Positions 35,073-45,353 of a stretch of DNA of 64,000 bases are shown here, piece after piece. The notes beneath the pieces are model-generated. The model was not told where the DNA came from. It ran no database searches and saw nothing but the letters and a program-made list of their open reading frames with translations. The position numbers and the translations under genes are program-made. The DNA comes from Candidatus Pelagibacter sp. (GTDB lineage Bacteria; Pseudomonadota; Alphaproteobacteria; Paracaedibacterales; CAIOTO01): the NCBI GenBank assembly GCA_013823725.1, contig PNMQ01000004.1, positions 245,156 through 309,155 on the forward strand, given 5' to 3'. Position 1 is the first letter of the stretch, and every line of letters begins with the position of its first letter.

Positions 35073-37505
35073 TTAATTAATAACAGGTGATACTTCTTGG
35101 AAATTTGATTTTGAATGAATGGGATTTGTTTGCATACTTCTGTATAACTCTAAATCATTAGATTCATCCATGCTGATAATTTTAGGAAGCTCTGCAAGCG
35201 CAATAACTACAACTTCTGAAAAAGATTTCACAGGAATAATTTTCAACGAATCCTTTACCTCTGAAGAAATTTCATGCAAATCTTTTTCGTTGTCATAAGG
35301 TATAACGACCGTTTTAATCCCTGCGCGTTGGGCAGCCATAAGTTTTTCTTTTAACCCACCAATGGGTAAAACTTTTCCTCGAAGGGTAATCTCGCCAGTC
35401 ATAGCAACATCTTTTAAAACAGGAATGTTGGTGAAGGCCGAAACAATGGAGGTGCTTAATGCGATACCGGCAGATGGACCGTCTTTAGGAATTCCTCCAG
35501 CAGGAACATGAATGTGTATATCCTTCTTTTCAAAATCTGATGCTTTCAAACCATATTCATGTGCTCTAGATTTTATGTAGCTTAAAGCAGCTTGAGCTGA
35601 TTCTTGCATTACATCACCTAGTTTCCCTGTTAATTTTAGATTTCCTTTACCAGGATAAAGTAGGGCTTCGATAGATAATATATCACCGCCTAATTCTGTC
35701 CACGCTAGTCCTGTTGTTACGCCAACTTGATGGTTTTCATCAATCTCTCCATAGCTATATTTGGGAATGGATAGATAGGGTTCTAAGTTGGATTGTGTAA
35801 GAATTTCATGGTTAATTTTTTTGTCAACACTAAGTTTTCGTACAATTTTTCTACAAACTTTAGATATTTCTCTCTCTAAATTGCGGACACCTGCTTCTTT
35901 GGTATATCTACGTATGATTTCTATAATCGCATCGTCAGAGAAATGCAATTCCTCGTCTTTAAGGCCGTGATTTTTCAATTGTTTGGGAATGAGGTGATTT
36001 TTTGCAATTCCTAGTTTTTCAGTTTCTGAATATCCACTTAATTGAATTAATTCAAGCCTATCGAGTAAAGGTTGTGGCATATTATAGGAATTTGAAGTCG
36101 TTACAAACATGACGTTAGACAAATCGTAATCAATTTCAAGATAGTGATCGTTGAATGTTGCATTCTGTTCTGGGTCCAGAACTTCAAGTAATGCTGATGC
36201 AGGATCGCCTCGCCAGTCTTGTCCAAGTTTGTCAATTTCATCGAGTAAAAACAGAGGGTTTTTTGTGCTTGCTTTTTTCATAGCCTGTATGATTTTTCCT
36301 GGCATAGAACCCATGTAAGTTCTTCTATGCCCTCTAATTTCCGCTTCGTCTTTAACTCCTCCAAGTGAAATTCTAATGAATTCACGTCCCGTGGCATCGG
36401 CTATAGATTTCCCTAAAGATGTTTTGCCCACGCCAGGAGGGCCTACAAGACACAGAATTTGACTTTTTATTTCTTTGACTCTGTTTTGAACCGCTAGAAA
36501 TTCAAGTATTCTTTCTTTAACTTTATCAAGACCGAAGTGGTCTTTGTTTAGTTTTTCTTCTGCCTTGTTAATGTTCTTTTCAATTTTGGAACTGTTGGTC
36601 CATGGAATAGATAGAAGCCAGTCTAAATAGTTTCGAATAATAGCCGATTCTGCTGAAGAAGGGTGCATTAGTTTGATTTTTTTTAATTCAGAATCATATT
36701 TTTTTGCAGCTTCTGGTGAGAGGTCTGTTTTTTTTCTTTTTGCCTCAAGTTCAGCAATATCTTCACGACCTTCGTTATTATCTCCAAGTTCTTTGTAGAT
36801 AGCTTTCATTTGTTCGTTAAGATAGTAATCGCGCTGCGTTTTTTCCATTTGTTTTTTAACGCGATTACGAATTCTTTTTTCAACATTAGCGATAGTAGAT
36901 TCACTTTCAATAAATAAAAGGATTTTCTCAAGTCTTTCGTTGATATCGGTTATTTCTAATAATGTTTGTTTTTCGTGCAATTTAAGAGAAAAATAAGAGG
37001 CAATAGTATCTGCAACTCGTGATGGATCTTCTAGTTTTACCAGGTTTTCAAATACTTCACTAGGAATTTTACGGTTATTTTTTGTATAAGATTCAAAGGC
37101 GTTAATGCATGCTTTCATAAGTGGATCTAGTTCATCGTCTTGACGCAATGATTCTTCCATTTCTGTGCATTCAGCTTGGATATATTTTTGGGAGAAATCA
37201 AACGTATCAATACGAACTCTTTTACCACCTTGAACTAAAAGTTTAATGGTGTTATCAGGCAACCTTAAAACTTGAAGTAAATTGCCCATAACGCCAACCC
37301 GACTAAGATCTTTGTCTTCAGGATGTTCTGGTTCACTGTTTTGTTGTAAAACAAGAATAATTTCTTTTTGTGAAGAAGAAATGGCTTCGTCTAAAGCGCT
37401 AACGGAAGCATCTCTGCCAACAAAAATTGGTACGATCATGTGAGGGAATATGACGATATCTCTTAAAGGAACTACAGGATGGAGTTTCTTTGCATCATGA
37501 TTCAT
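35073..37505 (-). CDS. lon: ATP-dependent protease Lon
   Basis: 810 residues, normal length. N-terminal substrate-binding domain (LHPVVPLRDIVIFPHMIVPIFVGR), AAA+ domain with Walker A GPPGVGKTS and Walker B LFLLDEIDK, and C-terminal protease domain with catalytic Ser in KDGPSAG and Lys in GGLKEKL. Degrades misfolded and regulatory proteins in the cytoplasm. RBS AAGGA upstream. Not adjacent to clpX, unlike many relatives. It is followed downstream by secreted-protein genes in the same direction. Confidence 0.97.
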   Translation of the reverse strand: MNHDAKKLHPVVPLRDIVIFPHMIVPIFVGRDASVSALDEAISSSQKEIILVLQQNSEPEHPEDKDLSRVGVMGNLLQVLRLPDNTIKLLVQGGKRVRIDTFDFSQKYIQAECTEMEESLRQDDELDPLMKACINAFESYTKNNRKIPSEVFENLVKLEDPSRVADTIASYFSLKLHEKQTLLEITDINERLEKILLFIESESTIANVEKRIRNRVKKQMEKTQRDYYLNEQMKAIYKELGDNNEGREDIAELEAKRKKTDLSPEAAKKYDSELKKIKLMHPSSAESAIIRNYLDWLLSIPWTNSSKIEKNINKAEEKLNKDHFGLDKVKERILEFLAVQNRVKEIKSQILCLVGPPGVGKTSLGKSIADATGREFIRISLGGVKDEAEIRGHRRTYMGSMPGKIIQAMKKASTKNPLFLLDEIDKLGQDWRGDPASALLEVLDPEQNATFNDHYLEIDYDLSNVMFVTTSNSYNMPQPLLDRLELIQLSGYSETEKLGIAKNHLIPKQLKNHGLKDEELHFSDDAIIEIIRRYTKEAGVRNLEREISKVCRKIVRKLSVDKKINHEILTQSNLEPYLSIPKYSYGEIDENHQVGVTTGLAWTELGGDILSIEALLYPGKGNLKLTGKLGDVMQESAQAALSYIKSRAHEYGLKASDFEKKDIHIHVPAGGIPKDGPSAGIALSTSIVSAFTNIPVLKDVAMTGEITLRGKVLPIGGLKEKLMAAQRAGIKTVVIPYDNEKDLHEISSEVKDSLKIIPVKSFSEVVVIALAELPKIISMDESNDLELYRSMQTNPIHSKSNFQEVSPVIN

Positions 37506-37566
37506 AGAATTAATCCTTATGGTTTTACACTTTATTGAAATAACAGTAGTAAATGTTAAAAGCTAG

Positions 37567-38169
37567 TTACAGTGATTTCAAGACATAATATGATGGATAG
37601 TTTGTTCTAATATAATCAGTCATTGCTTGAATTACGCGATCAACAGTACAGTTTGTTGGTTCGTCCATTGTGTCTACGTGAATATTTGCTTCTGCATACA
37701 CAGGATAGCGTTCAGCAATCAGTTGTTCTAATACTTCTCTTTGATTGGGGCCACCAAGCATTGGGCGATCTGTTCTTCTGGATACGCGTGCTGTTAATGT
37801 ATCTAAATCGGCTTTTAACCAAATGGAAATAGATTTTTCTAAAATAATATTTCTAGTCGGTTCATTAGAAAAAGAACCACCACCTGTAGCTAAAATATGA
37901 GTAGGTTGTCCCAATAAGCGTTCAATTACTTTTTGCTCGCCAACGCGAAATGCTTCTTCACCATAGATATCAAATATGTCTTTAATGGGGCATCCTGCTG
38001 ATTCTTCGACGGCTTGATCCGAATCGTGGAAAGGAATATCTAATTTTTTTGCTAATCTTTTGCCAATACTTGTCTTTCCACATCCCATAAGGCCTACCAG
38101 AACGATAGTTTTAGGGGGCATGAAACTTACTGTGGGCGAACTATTTTTTTGAGTTAAAGGATTTTCCAT
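37567..38169 (-). CDS. aroK: Shikimate kinase
   Basis: About 200 residues from the ATG at 38169; an in-frame TTG at 38202 adds eleven residues. Phosphorylates shikimate at O3 in the chorismate pathway. Walker A GLMGCGKTSIG, shikimate-binding FHDSDQAVE, EEAFRVGEQKV, and TGGGSF, lid RTDRPMLGG. The usual partner aroB does not follow; lon does. Confidence 0.93.
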   Translation of the reverse strand: MENPLTQKNSSPTVSFMPPKTIVLVGLMGCGKTSIGKRLAKKLDIPFHDSDQAVEESAGCPIKDIFDIYGEEAFRVGEQKVIERLLGQPTHILATGGGSFSNEPTRNIILEKSISIWLKADLDTLTARVSRRTDRPMLGGPNQREVLEQLIAERYPVYAEANIHVDTMDEPTNCTVDRVIQAMTDYIRTNYPSYYVLKSL

Positions 38170-38422
38170 TATACTTTCTTTATAGTTTAAGGGTTGATTC
38201 AATTCTTAAAAATTACCTAATGCACTTTTGGATAAGTTTTATACTAACACATAAGTTTTGTGTTTGCATATCCTTTTTGCGCTATATTTTTTTATTAAAA
38301 TTCACAATATTGGCATATATAAATATTTTAAATATTGATAAAAATACGAGTAAATTAATATTTTATTATATTTAAAAATTTATCATTCATTTTAGAATTT
38401 TAATTAGTTTTATTGTTGCAGT

Positions 38423-40030
38423 ATGTATTTTAAAATGTTTTTTTTAAGTTTAATGATGCTTTCATTAGCTCGTGCAGCTAGCACACCTCTTCGTCATTCA
38501 CATCGATATTCGGAAATGGATTCTTCAGCTAATGTGAATACTCCACCTCGTTCGATAACTAAACAGAATAGTTCCCCTTCGTGCTTTGTGACGCCAAAAA
38601 AATCTACACGTCAAGAAGATCAATCTCCTTTTAAAACCCCTCGTACTGCTGCATATATTAGGCTTAAAAATGAGCATGAAAATATTCAGTCTACATACGA
38701 TTATGGAGAATGCAGAGTTGTTTTAAGTAAAAATATGGCAGTTGAGAGAGGACGACAAGATCTTCATGAGATAGAAAAAACAACGCTTTATCATTTGCTT
38801 ATAGAGCAGGGAAGATCATGGTGTATTATATGTAAATATAATCCTGAAAAAACGACAGAAGAGGACACGTATAATGATATTGTTGCTGTTGCTCCAATGT
38901 CATATTTAGATTATGAAGCTTTAAACGATATTCGTCGTGAGTATGTTGAATCACAGAAAGGAATAGGCGAAGTTTTTTTGGAAAGGCAATATGGAACACG
39001 CGAGCAATTTATTGAAAAATTAGATTTGATCAATAGTGTTTGGGAGGCAGTAGGAAATGTTACTCGTCCAATTTTATATTCTCAGCCAGCACGTATGTTT
39101 ACAGAAAATTGGGAAGGATCCGATCCGCATTTTGACTCATCCATTCCATTTACAGTTTTTTATGGGTTTAAAAAAAGAGATGGTATTCATGCTGAAAGAG
39201 ATACAATTCGCACTGAGGTAGTAGGTGATATATGGTTTAGTCATTTTGATGATTCTAATTTATTGTGTTTATACGGAACAACGGAACGTTCAACAATGAT
39301 TGCATCAAAACATCAGGGTAAAAATATTGGGCCAACAGCAGTTAAGGGACTTTATTCGCAGTTAGTTCATCCGTGGACCAATCAAAATGTAATATTAATT
39401 GATTATGAGAAAAAACAATATGATATGAACAGTCTTGAAATTTTTGATGGAGTTGTATCGTATGTGTCTCCACAGAACTTTAAGTCCATAGGGCAAAATA
39501 TTAGAAGTGGCAATATTATTTTTGGCATTAATGATGAAGGAATGTTGATGTTTAGGGCTGCTAATCCTAATTCATGTACAATGTCCAATATTTTAAACAG
39601 TTTGCGTGAAGATGGGCGTATTACGGATTATGAAACAATAAAAATATTATTGAACAAATTATACCCTAGTAATGCTGTGATAAAATTACCAAGTTCTGCG
39701 TTAAAAGATTTTAGAATTCAACAAGAGCAATATGTAAGGTCGTCAGAATATAATAAGGTTTTGCATGATTTTATATCACAATTTTCTACATTATTTTTGA
39801 TAGATAGTGAATCGCCGTTAAAGCAAAAAGTGAAAGGATCTAGTTTAGGTTTCCCTATGTTAACAGTAGATGATGAATCGTTAAGCATGAATCTTGCTGA
39901 TAAAGAAACCTCTTTGTTTTTACAAGTTCCTGATAGGATATCGCAAAAAAGCTCTGGGATTCCTAATCTAGACTCTCCAGATTTGTTAACAAGATCTAGA
40001 GGAAATTATCATTTTAAAGATGTTAGTTGA
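38423..40030 (+). CDS. Large secreted protein of unknown function
   Basis: 535 residues. Signal peptide MYFKMFFLSLMMLSLARAAS, then a Ser/Thr/Pro-rich stretch to about 75, an apparently folded globular region (about 75-450) and a polar tail. Segments such as GRSWCIICKYNP, FTVFYGFKKRDGI and FDGVVSYVSPQNF give strand-rich predictions, but no motif I can name. Surrounded by AT-rich intergenic DNA; monocistronic. It is one of several exported proteins of unknown role in the window. Confidence 0.68.
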   Translation: MYFKMFFLSLMMLSLARAASTPLRHSHRYSEMDSSANVNTPPRSITKQNSSPSCFVTPKKSTRQEDQSPFKTPRTAAYIRLKNEHENIQSTYDYGECRVVLSKNMAVERGRQDLHEIEKTTLYHLLIEQGRSWCIICKYNPEKTTEEDTYNDIVAVAPMSYLDYEALNDIRREYVESQKGIGEVFLERQYGTREQFIEKLDLINSVWEAVGNVTRPILYSQPARMFTENWEGSDPHFDSSIPFTVFYGFKKRDGIHAERDTIRTEVVGDIWFSHFDDSNLLCLYGTTERSTMIASKHQGKNIGPTAVKGLYSQLVHPWTNQNVILIDYEKKQYDMNSLEIFDGVVSYVSPQNFKSIGQNIRSGNIIFGINDEGMLMFRAANPNSCTMSNILNSLREDGRITDYETIKILLNKLYPSNAVIKLPSSALKDFRIQQEQYVRSSEYNKVLHDFISQFSTLFLIDSESPLKQKVKGSSLGFPMLTVDDESLSMNLADKETSLFLQVPDRISQKSSGIPNLDSPDLLTRSRGNYHFKDVS

Positions 40031-40166
40031 TGGTTCAACATAGGTTAAGGTAATTTTAAACGGCTTATATATTCAATAAAAATAAAGGATTTTAAAGAAA
40101 TGTAAGCCTACCTTTTTATTTTAAAAAGCATTATACTGTATATAGTTTTTTTAAAAAATTGATCTT

Positions 40167-41003
40167 ATGAAAATTATTGATATCAACGGACAAGTACAAT
40201 TTTCCAATATCCTTCCATTTGTGGCTATATTGGGTCCTTGTGTTATGGAATCAGGTGAGCATGCTTTGTTGATGGCAGAGGCTTTATCGAAAATTTGTTC
40301 TGATTTAGATATTCCTTTTGTCTTTAAAACATCTTTTGACAAAGCTAATCGAACAAGTATTCATGGCGAACGTGGTTTAGGTATAGACGCTGCATGCGAA
40401 GTTTTTTCTAAAATTAAAGAAAAATTGAATTGCCCAATTGTGACAGATGTTCACAGTCCAGAGCAGTGTATTCAAATTGCACCTTACGTAGATATGCTTC
40501 AAATCCCTGCGTTTTTGTGTCGTCAAACAGATTTGCTAAAAGCTGCAGCCGAAACAGGTAAAGTTATTAACATTAAAAAAGGACAATTTTTAGCCCCTTG
40601 GGATATGAAAAATGTAATAGCAAAGGTAGAAAGTTTTGGAAACAATAACATTCTTGTTTGTGAACGTGGTTCTTCTTTCGGATATAATGCTTTGGTTGCA
40701 GATATGACGTCACTTCCTATTATGGCGCAAACAGGGTACCCTGTGGTTTTTGATGCAACGCATGCCGTTCAACGACCTGGTGGCCAAGGTGAATCTTCAG
40801 GTGGTAACAGAGATTTGGCCCCTATTTTAGCACGTGCTGCTTTATCAACAGGTATTGCTTCTGTATTTATGGAATGCCATAATGACCCTGATAGCGCCCC
40901 TAGCGATGGCCCGAATATGATTAGACTTGAAAAGGTAGAGCAAGTACTTCAAGAACTGAAAGCATTTGATATTGTTGCTAAAGCTTATCCAAGAACGCTT
41001 TGA
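40167..41003 (+). CDS. kdsA: 3-deoxy-8-phosphooctulonate synthase
   Basis: 278 residues. Condenses phosphoenolpyruvate with arabinose 5-phosphate to Kdo 8-phosphate for LPS. Signature motifs are ILGPCVMESGE, FKTSFDKANRTS, GERGLGIDA, IPAFLCRQTDLL, INIKKGQFLAPWDM, VCERGSSFGYNALV, and FDATHAVQRPGG. First gene of a kdsA-ruvX-pgeF-uvrC run; the ruvX ATG lies five bases after its stop. Confidence 0.97.
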   Translation: MKIIDINGQVQFSNILPFVAILGPCVMESGEHALLMAEALSKICSDLDIPFVFKTSFDKANRTSIHGERGLGIDAACEVFSKIKEKLNCPIVTDVHSPEQCIQIAPYVDMLQIPAFLCRQTDLLKAAAETGKVINIKKGQFLAPWDMKNVIAKVESFGNNNILVCERGSSFGYNALVADMTSLPIMAQTGYPVVFDATHAVQRPGGQGESSGGNRDLAPILARAALSTGIASVFMECHNDPDSAPSDGPNMIRLEKVEQVLQELKAFDIVAKAYPRTL

Positions 41004-41007
41004 TATC

Positions 41008-41511
41008 ATGACAAACATAGATGCTTCTGTTTTGCAGCCTTCAGAATTAAAAAATTTGATGACGGGTAAAACACGATTAATAGGTCTTGATGTTGGTGAA
41101 AGACGTGTTGGTATCAGTGTTTCAGATACGGCGTGGTCCATCGCGTCACCTGTTGAAGTGTGGGATATGAAGCAACAGCCTTTGCAACATTTTAAAAAGA
41201 TTTTAGATGTTTATAATCTGCAATGGCGTCAACCTATTGTAGGGTTTGTTGTAGGGTTGCCACTATCACTGTATGGTGAAATTGGACCTCAAGCAGAGAA
41301 AGTTCAAAAATTTTGTGATAGAGTTTTAAAGCCTCTTGGATATCCTATTGCCTATTGGGACGAACGTATGTCCACACATGGAGCAGGACGAGCTTTAACA
41401 GAAGCTGATATGTCTCGAAAACAAAAAAGTGAAGTCATCGATAAAATGGCTGCAGTATTTATTTTACAAGGTGTTCTTGATTTCTTAAAAATGATGTCTA
41501 ATCACGAATAG
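41008..41511 (+). CDS. ruvX: Holliday junction resolvase-like nuclease RuvX/YqgF
   Basis: About 167 residues from the ATG at 41008, just after the kdsA stop; an in-frame upstream start at 40966 would overlap kdsA. RNase H-fold motifs LIGLDVGERRVGISVSD, VVGLPLSLYGEIG and WDERMSTHGA carry the acidic active-site residues. Involved in 16S rRNA 5'-end processing in other bacteria, with reported junction resolvase activity. Confidence 0.93.
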   Translation: MTNIDASVLQPSELKNLMTGKTRLIGLDVGERRVGISVSDTAWSIASPVEVWDMKQQPLQHFKKILDVYNLQWRQPIVGFVVGLPLSLYGEIGPQAEKVQKFCDRVLKPLGYPIAYWDERMSTHGAGRALTEADMSRKQKSEVIDKMAAVFILQGVLDFLKMMSNHE

Positions 41512-41532
41512 ATAAAGAATAAGGAGATCTGA

Positions 41533-42273
41533 ATGGGATATTTAACAAGTCAGATTCTTTCAAAAAAATCGCAACTTACTCAAAAATTTATTCACGGGTT
41601 TTGCGATAAAGAATGTGGTATGAATGAAACGAAAATTGCACAGACATTAGACTGTGAAGGATTTTCTGTTGTTCGTGTTGATCAGCAGCATACGAACCAG
41701 CCTATATGGGTAGATGAGCTTCGTAATGCGAATATGGCTGGTGATGCCATCGTCACACAAACACCTTGCTTATTGCTATGTATAAAGACAGCTGACTGTA
41801 TTCCTATTTTAATTTATGATGAAAATTCAAATATGGTTGCGGCTATTCATGCAGGCTGGAAAGGTTTGTGTTATGGGATCATTGAAAATACAGTAGCTAT
41901 GATGATTGGTCGTAAAGCTAATCCTGTCAATATGGTTGCGGCCATTGGTCCTTGTATTCAAAAAGAATCATTTGAAGTTGACCAAAATGTGGTGAATCAG
42001 TTTCAAGGATATGAGGATTATTTTTATCCACAAAAAGAACAGCAGGAAAAAAATCAAAAAGGGATGGTGAAATTTTTGGGTGATCTTCCTCAAATTGCAA
42101 AAATGAAAATGCATGCTTTAGGGATTCATAATATTGATATTTTAAATGTAGACACATACCAAGACGAACGATTTTTTAGTTTTCGCAAAGCAACACATCA
42201 AGGATTTGAAGAAAAGGGCCGCCAAATGAGTTGCATAGGTTTGAATCAAATCAGTGGCAATTCTTTTGTCTAA
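41533..42273 (+). CDS. pgeF: YfiH/PgeF family polyphenol oxidase (LACC1-like)
   Basis: 246 residues. The family hallmarks are DQQHTN, TKTADC-type TADCIPIL, AAIHAGWKGL and AAIGPCIQ, with Cys/His residues that bind a metal in relatives. Members are implicated in correcting peptidoglycan precursors and in purine nucleoside conversion. An excellent ribosome site AAGGAGATCT precedes the ATG. Central in the kdsA-uvrC run. Confidence 0.92.
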   Translation: MGYLTSQILSKKSQLTQKFIHGFCDKECGMNETKIAQTLDCEGFSVVRVDQQHTNQPIWVDELRNANMAGDAIVTQTPCLLLCIKTADCIPILIYDENSNMVAAIHAGWKGLCYGIIENTVAMMIGRKANPVNMVAAIGPCIQKESFEVDQNVVNQFQGYEDYFYPQKEQQEKNQKGMVKFLGDLPQIAKMKMHALGIHNIDILNVDTYQDERFFSFRKATHQGFEEKGRQMSCIGLNQISGNSFV

Positions 42274-42290
42274 TGTATAGAAATTAAAAA

Positions 42291-44132
42291 ATGACTATGG
42301 ATGATATATTCATACCCACAAAACTACAGCAAGGCGCTAGCGTTATTAAAGACGTCGTTAGAACGTTAACGTTACAACCTGGTGTTTATCGCATGATCAA
42401 TGATCGTGACGAGATTTTATATATTGGAAAAGCTAAGAATTTAAAGAATCGTGTTGTTTCGTATACTCATATCGATGCATTGCCAAATCGCTTAAAACGA
42501 ATGGTAGCTGAAACTGTTCGTATGGAAATTGTGACAACGCATACCGAAACAGAAGCGTTGCTGCTCGAATCTAATCTCATCAAACACCATTTACCTCGTT
42601 ATAATATTTTGCTGAAAGATGATAAATCTTTTCCCTATATTGTTTTAACGAAAGATCATCCTTTTCCAAGAGTTATTAAACATCGTGGCGCACATACTTT
42701 GAAAGCGGATTATTACGGTCCCTTTGCAAATGTTATGGCCGTTGATGAAGCTATAGAGATTATTCAAAAAGTATTCAAGGTCCGTAATTGTTCTGATCAC
42801 TATTTTGAAACGCGAAAACGTCCTTGTTTGCAATACCACATCAAACGCTGCACGGCTCCTTGTGTACACCATATTTCTAAGCAAGAATATTCTGAATCAG
42901 TTGAGCAATCTAAAAATTTCCTTTTAGGGAAAACCGATGAAGTGCAAAAAATATTATCTGAAAAAATGATGGGTTTTAGTCATTCTTTGGAATTCGAAAA
43001 AGCAGCGCAAATTCGTGATACGTTAAAAATGATGACAGATATTCAATCTAAACAGCGTATTAATTTGCACGGCTTACGCAATGTTGATGTAGTAGGTGTG
43101 GTTAAAAAATCTGGTCTTGTTTGTGTGCAGATGTTTTTTTTCAGACATGGGCGCAATTATGGAACAGAATCCTTTTATCTTGTCCATGCGCAAGAAGAAA
43201 CAGAACCCGATATTTTAAATGCTTTCTTACTGCAGTTTTATAACGAAAGGCAGCCACCTGAAAAAATTTTGCTGAGTCATAAAATAAAGGATGAAAAATT
43301 ATTAAAACAAGCCATTGTTGAAAAATTTAAAAGCTCCGTACAATTTGAAGTGCCTCAATTAAATGTAAAAGCAGAATTAATACAGCATGTTTTAAAAAAT
43401 GCGAATGATTCAATTGATAGAAAAATTGCGCATAGTGATAGTTTTCAAAAACTTTTTGCACAAATTCAAACAACATTTGAATTGCCTTATTTGCCGAAAC
43501 GTGTGGAGATTTATGACAACAGTCATCTTCAAGGATCGAACCCTTGTGGTGTTATGGTTGTTGCTAATCTGCAAGGATTTGATAAAAAGTCCTACCGGAA
43601 ATTTACACCAAAAGAAGCAGCATCTAACGACGATTTTGCAATGATGCGTGAATTTTTAAAACGCAGGCTTAAACATTTAGAAGATTGGGATACACCTGAT
43701 TTGTTGTTGATCGATGGTGGGCAAGGTCAATTATCGTCTGTACAATCTATTGTTGATGAATTAGGTTTATCCATTCCTGTTGTAGGTATTGCTAAAGGTC
43801 CAGATCGCAATGCAGGTCGTGAACGATTTTTTATGATTAATAAAGAGCCATTTTCTTTAGAACTTAATGATCCTTTACTCTACTTTTTGCAAAGATTACG
43901 TGATGAAGCGCATCGTTTTGCAATAGGAACACATCGACAGAAAAGAGAGAAAAATTTGTTGGTATCAAAGCTTGATCAAATTCCTGGTATCGGGGCATCA
44001 CGAAAGAAAAAATTATTATTACATTTTGGATCTGCCAAAAATGTTGAACGCGCAGCAATGAGTGACTTATGTCGTGTAGAGGGAATTAGTAGACCTTTAG
44101 CGCAGAAAATTTATGATTTTTTCCATAGTTAA
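42291..44132 (+). CDS. uvrC: Excinuclease ABC subunit C
   Basis: 613 residues. Makes both incisions in nucleotide excision repair after UvrB loading. N-terminal GIY-YIG nuclease (GVYRMINDRDEILYIGKAKN), a UvrB-interaction (UVR) segment near 210-245, the RNase H-like 5'-incision domain with IEIYDNSHLQG-type VEIYDNSHLQG and LLLIDGGQGQL, and a C-terminal double helix-hairpin-helix ending RPLAQKIYDFF. Normal length. Confidence 0.97.
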   Translation: MTMDDIFIPTKLQQGASVIKDVVRTLTLQPGVYRMINDRDEILYIGKAKNLKNRVVSYTHIDALPNRLKRMVAETVRMEIVTTHTETEALLLESNLIKHHLPRYNILLKDDKSFPYIVLTKDHPFPRVIKHRGAHTLKADYYGPFANVMAVDEAIEIIQKVFKVRNCSDHYFETRKRPCLQYHIKRCTAPCVHHISKQEYSESVEQSKNFLLGKTDEVQKILSEKMMGFSHSLEFEKAAQIRDTLKMMTDIQSKQRINLHGLRNVDVVGVVKKSGLVCVQMFFFRHGRNYGTESFYLVHAQEETEPDILNAFLLQFYNERQPPEKILLSHKIKDEKLLKQAIVEKFKSSVQFEVPQLNVKAELIQHVLKNANDSIDRKIAHSDSFQKLFAQIQTTFELPYLPKRVEIYDNSHLQGSNPCGVMVVANLQGFDKKSYRKFTPKEAASNDDFAMMREFLKRRLKHLEDWDTPDLLLIDGGQGQLSSVQSIVDELGLSIPVVGIAKGPDRNAGRERFFMINKEPFSLELNDPLLYFLQRLRDEAHRFAIGTHRQKREKNLLVSKLDQIPGIGASRKKKLLLHFGSAKNVERAAMSDLCRVEGISRPLAQKIYDFFHS

Positions 44133-44399
44133 AATGAAAAGAAGTATTGAATTCAATAATTTTCAAATAGTCTTAATATTTGTATTGCAAATGTTTTTTA
44201 TGTATAATGTGAATTATAGATTTTTAAAATCAAAATTTGTATATGATTTTTTTCTCAATCTGTAGCTTTGTGTTTAGCAACGGCAACCTTTGTATATTCG
44301 TCTTCTTTTTCATCATGTCTTCGATCTTTTGTTCCGCCCTTGGTCTCTTGCGGTAAGATCTATACGGAATCTTTTCTGGCGTTCCAAAAGCACACATTT

Positions 44400-44732
44400 C
44401 TAAACGATTTTAAAAATTCTTATATGTCTGAAGAAGACGTAGAGAAAAAAGTACAAAAATCTGCGGTTAAATAAGCATTCAAAAGATTAAAGCTTTTTGC
44501 CTTGCCCGATGAAGTCCTTTCAAGATATCAAATCGAAGAAGGTCAATATTCACATTATTCCATTCATACAAAAGAACAAATTGAAAAAGGAAGAGAAGAA
44601 GGTTAGCAAAAAGCTAAAAGAGAAATGGCTTTAAAGATGGTTCGTAATGGTCTTGATGATGAATCTATTCTGGAATTATCTGGATTAAATCAAGAAGAAT
44701 TGGATGCTTTGAAGTCTGAGTCTGTAGCCTAA
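44400..44732 (+). pseudogene. Remnant of an Rpn-type PD-(D/E)XK nuclease gene
   Basis: One frame, interrupted by stops at 44472-44474 and 44604-44606, reads LNDFKNSYMSEEDVEKKV, then AFKRLKLFALPDEVLSRYQ, EQIEKGREEG, AKREMALKMVRNGLDDESI and LELSGLNQEELDAL. The EGREEG and AKxxMAxxMxxxGxxxExIxxxxGLxxEEL ending is typical of the C-termini of the Rpn/PD-(D/E)XK family often annotated as putative transposases. The nuclease domain is absent, so this is a decayed 3' fragment. The preceding DNA back to 44133 holds nothing I can name. Confidence 0.7.
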
Positions 44733-44884
44733 TTTTTGATTTTGTTGCATAAATTAAATGTGATTAATTTTACATGAGAAAACAGCAATAAAAATTTTGG
44801 TTTAAGAATAAATTATCTTCAAAACTTTTTATGTTAAATAATTATTCTGTGGTATATTCGACATAAACGTTTATTTTGAATGCC

Positions 44885-45349
44885 ATGATCGAACTTGCAT
44901 TATTTGAACCAGAAATTCCCCATAATACAGGAGCTCTAATGCGGCTATGTGCGTGTCTTGGAGTGACTTTAAATTTAATCCAGCCTTATGGATTTGTGTT
45001 GTCCGATAAATATTTAAAACGCGCTGCAATGGATTATAAGGATTTGGCTCTCGTCGAAGAATATTCTTGCTGGAAATCTTTCAAAGAAGTTAAAGCAGAA
45101 AAACGTATTATTAAAATTGACCCGCTTGGCACACAAAATCTTTTTGATTTCCAATTTCAAAGCAATGATATTGTGCTTATGGGTAAAGAGAGCATTGGTT
45201 TTCCTGAAAGCTTTCAGGAACTAGATTCAAGCCCATCAATTCATATACCTATGTCAGAGGGTGTTAGGTCTATTAATTTAGCGTTGTCAGCAACAATGAT
45301 TTTGACAGAAAGTTTGCGTCAAACACGCCATTGTAGATCTCAAGTTTAG
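44885..45349 (+). CDS. trmL: tRNA (cytidine/uridine-34-2'-O)-methyltransferase TrmL
   Basis: About 154 residues from the ATG at 44885; a TTG at 44876 would add three. SPOUT-fold methyltransferase of the wobble base in leucine tRNAs. Motifs are LFEPEIPHNTGALMRLCACLG, IQPYGF, LMGKESIGFPE and IPMSEGVRSINLALSATM, the knot region binding SAM. Convergent with mlaD four bases away. Confidence 0.95.
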   Translation: MIELALFEPEIPHNTGALMRLCACLGVTLNLIQPYGFVLSDKYLKRAAMDYKDLALVEEYSCWKSFKEVKAEKRIIKIDPLGTQNLFDFQFQSNDIVLMGKESIGFPESFQELDSSPSIHIPMSEGVRSINLALSATMILTESLRQTRHCRSQV

Positions 45350-45353
45350 GATA

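Noticed and set aside
44268-44474. 68-codon frame upstream of the Rpn-type fragment as a separate gene
   Set aside because: Its end is in the same frame as the fragment and is part of the same decayed gene; no start signal was seen.
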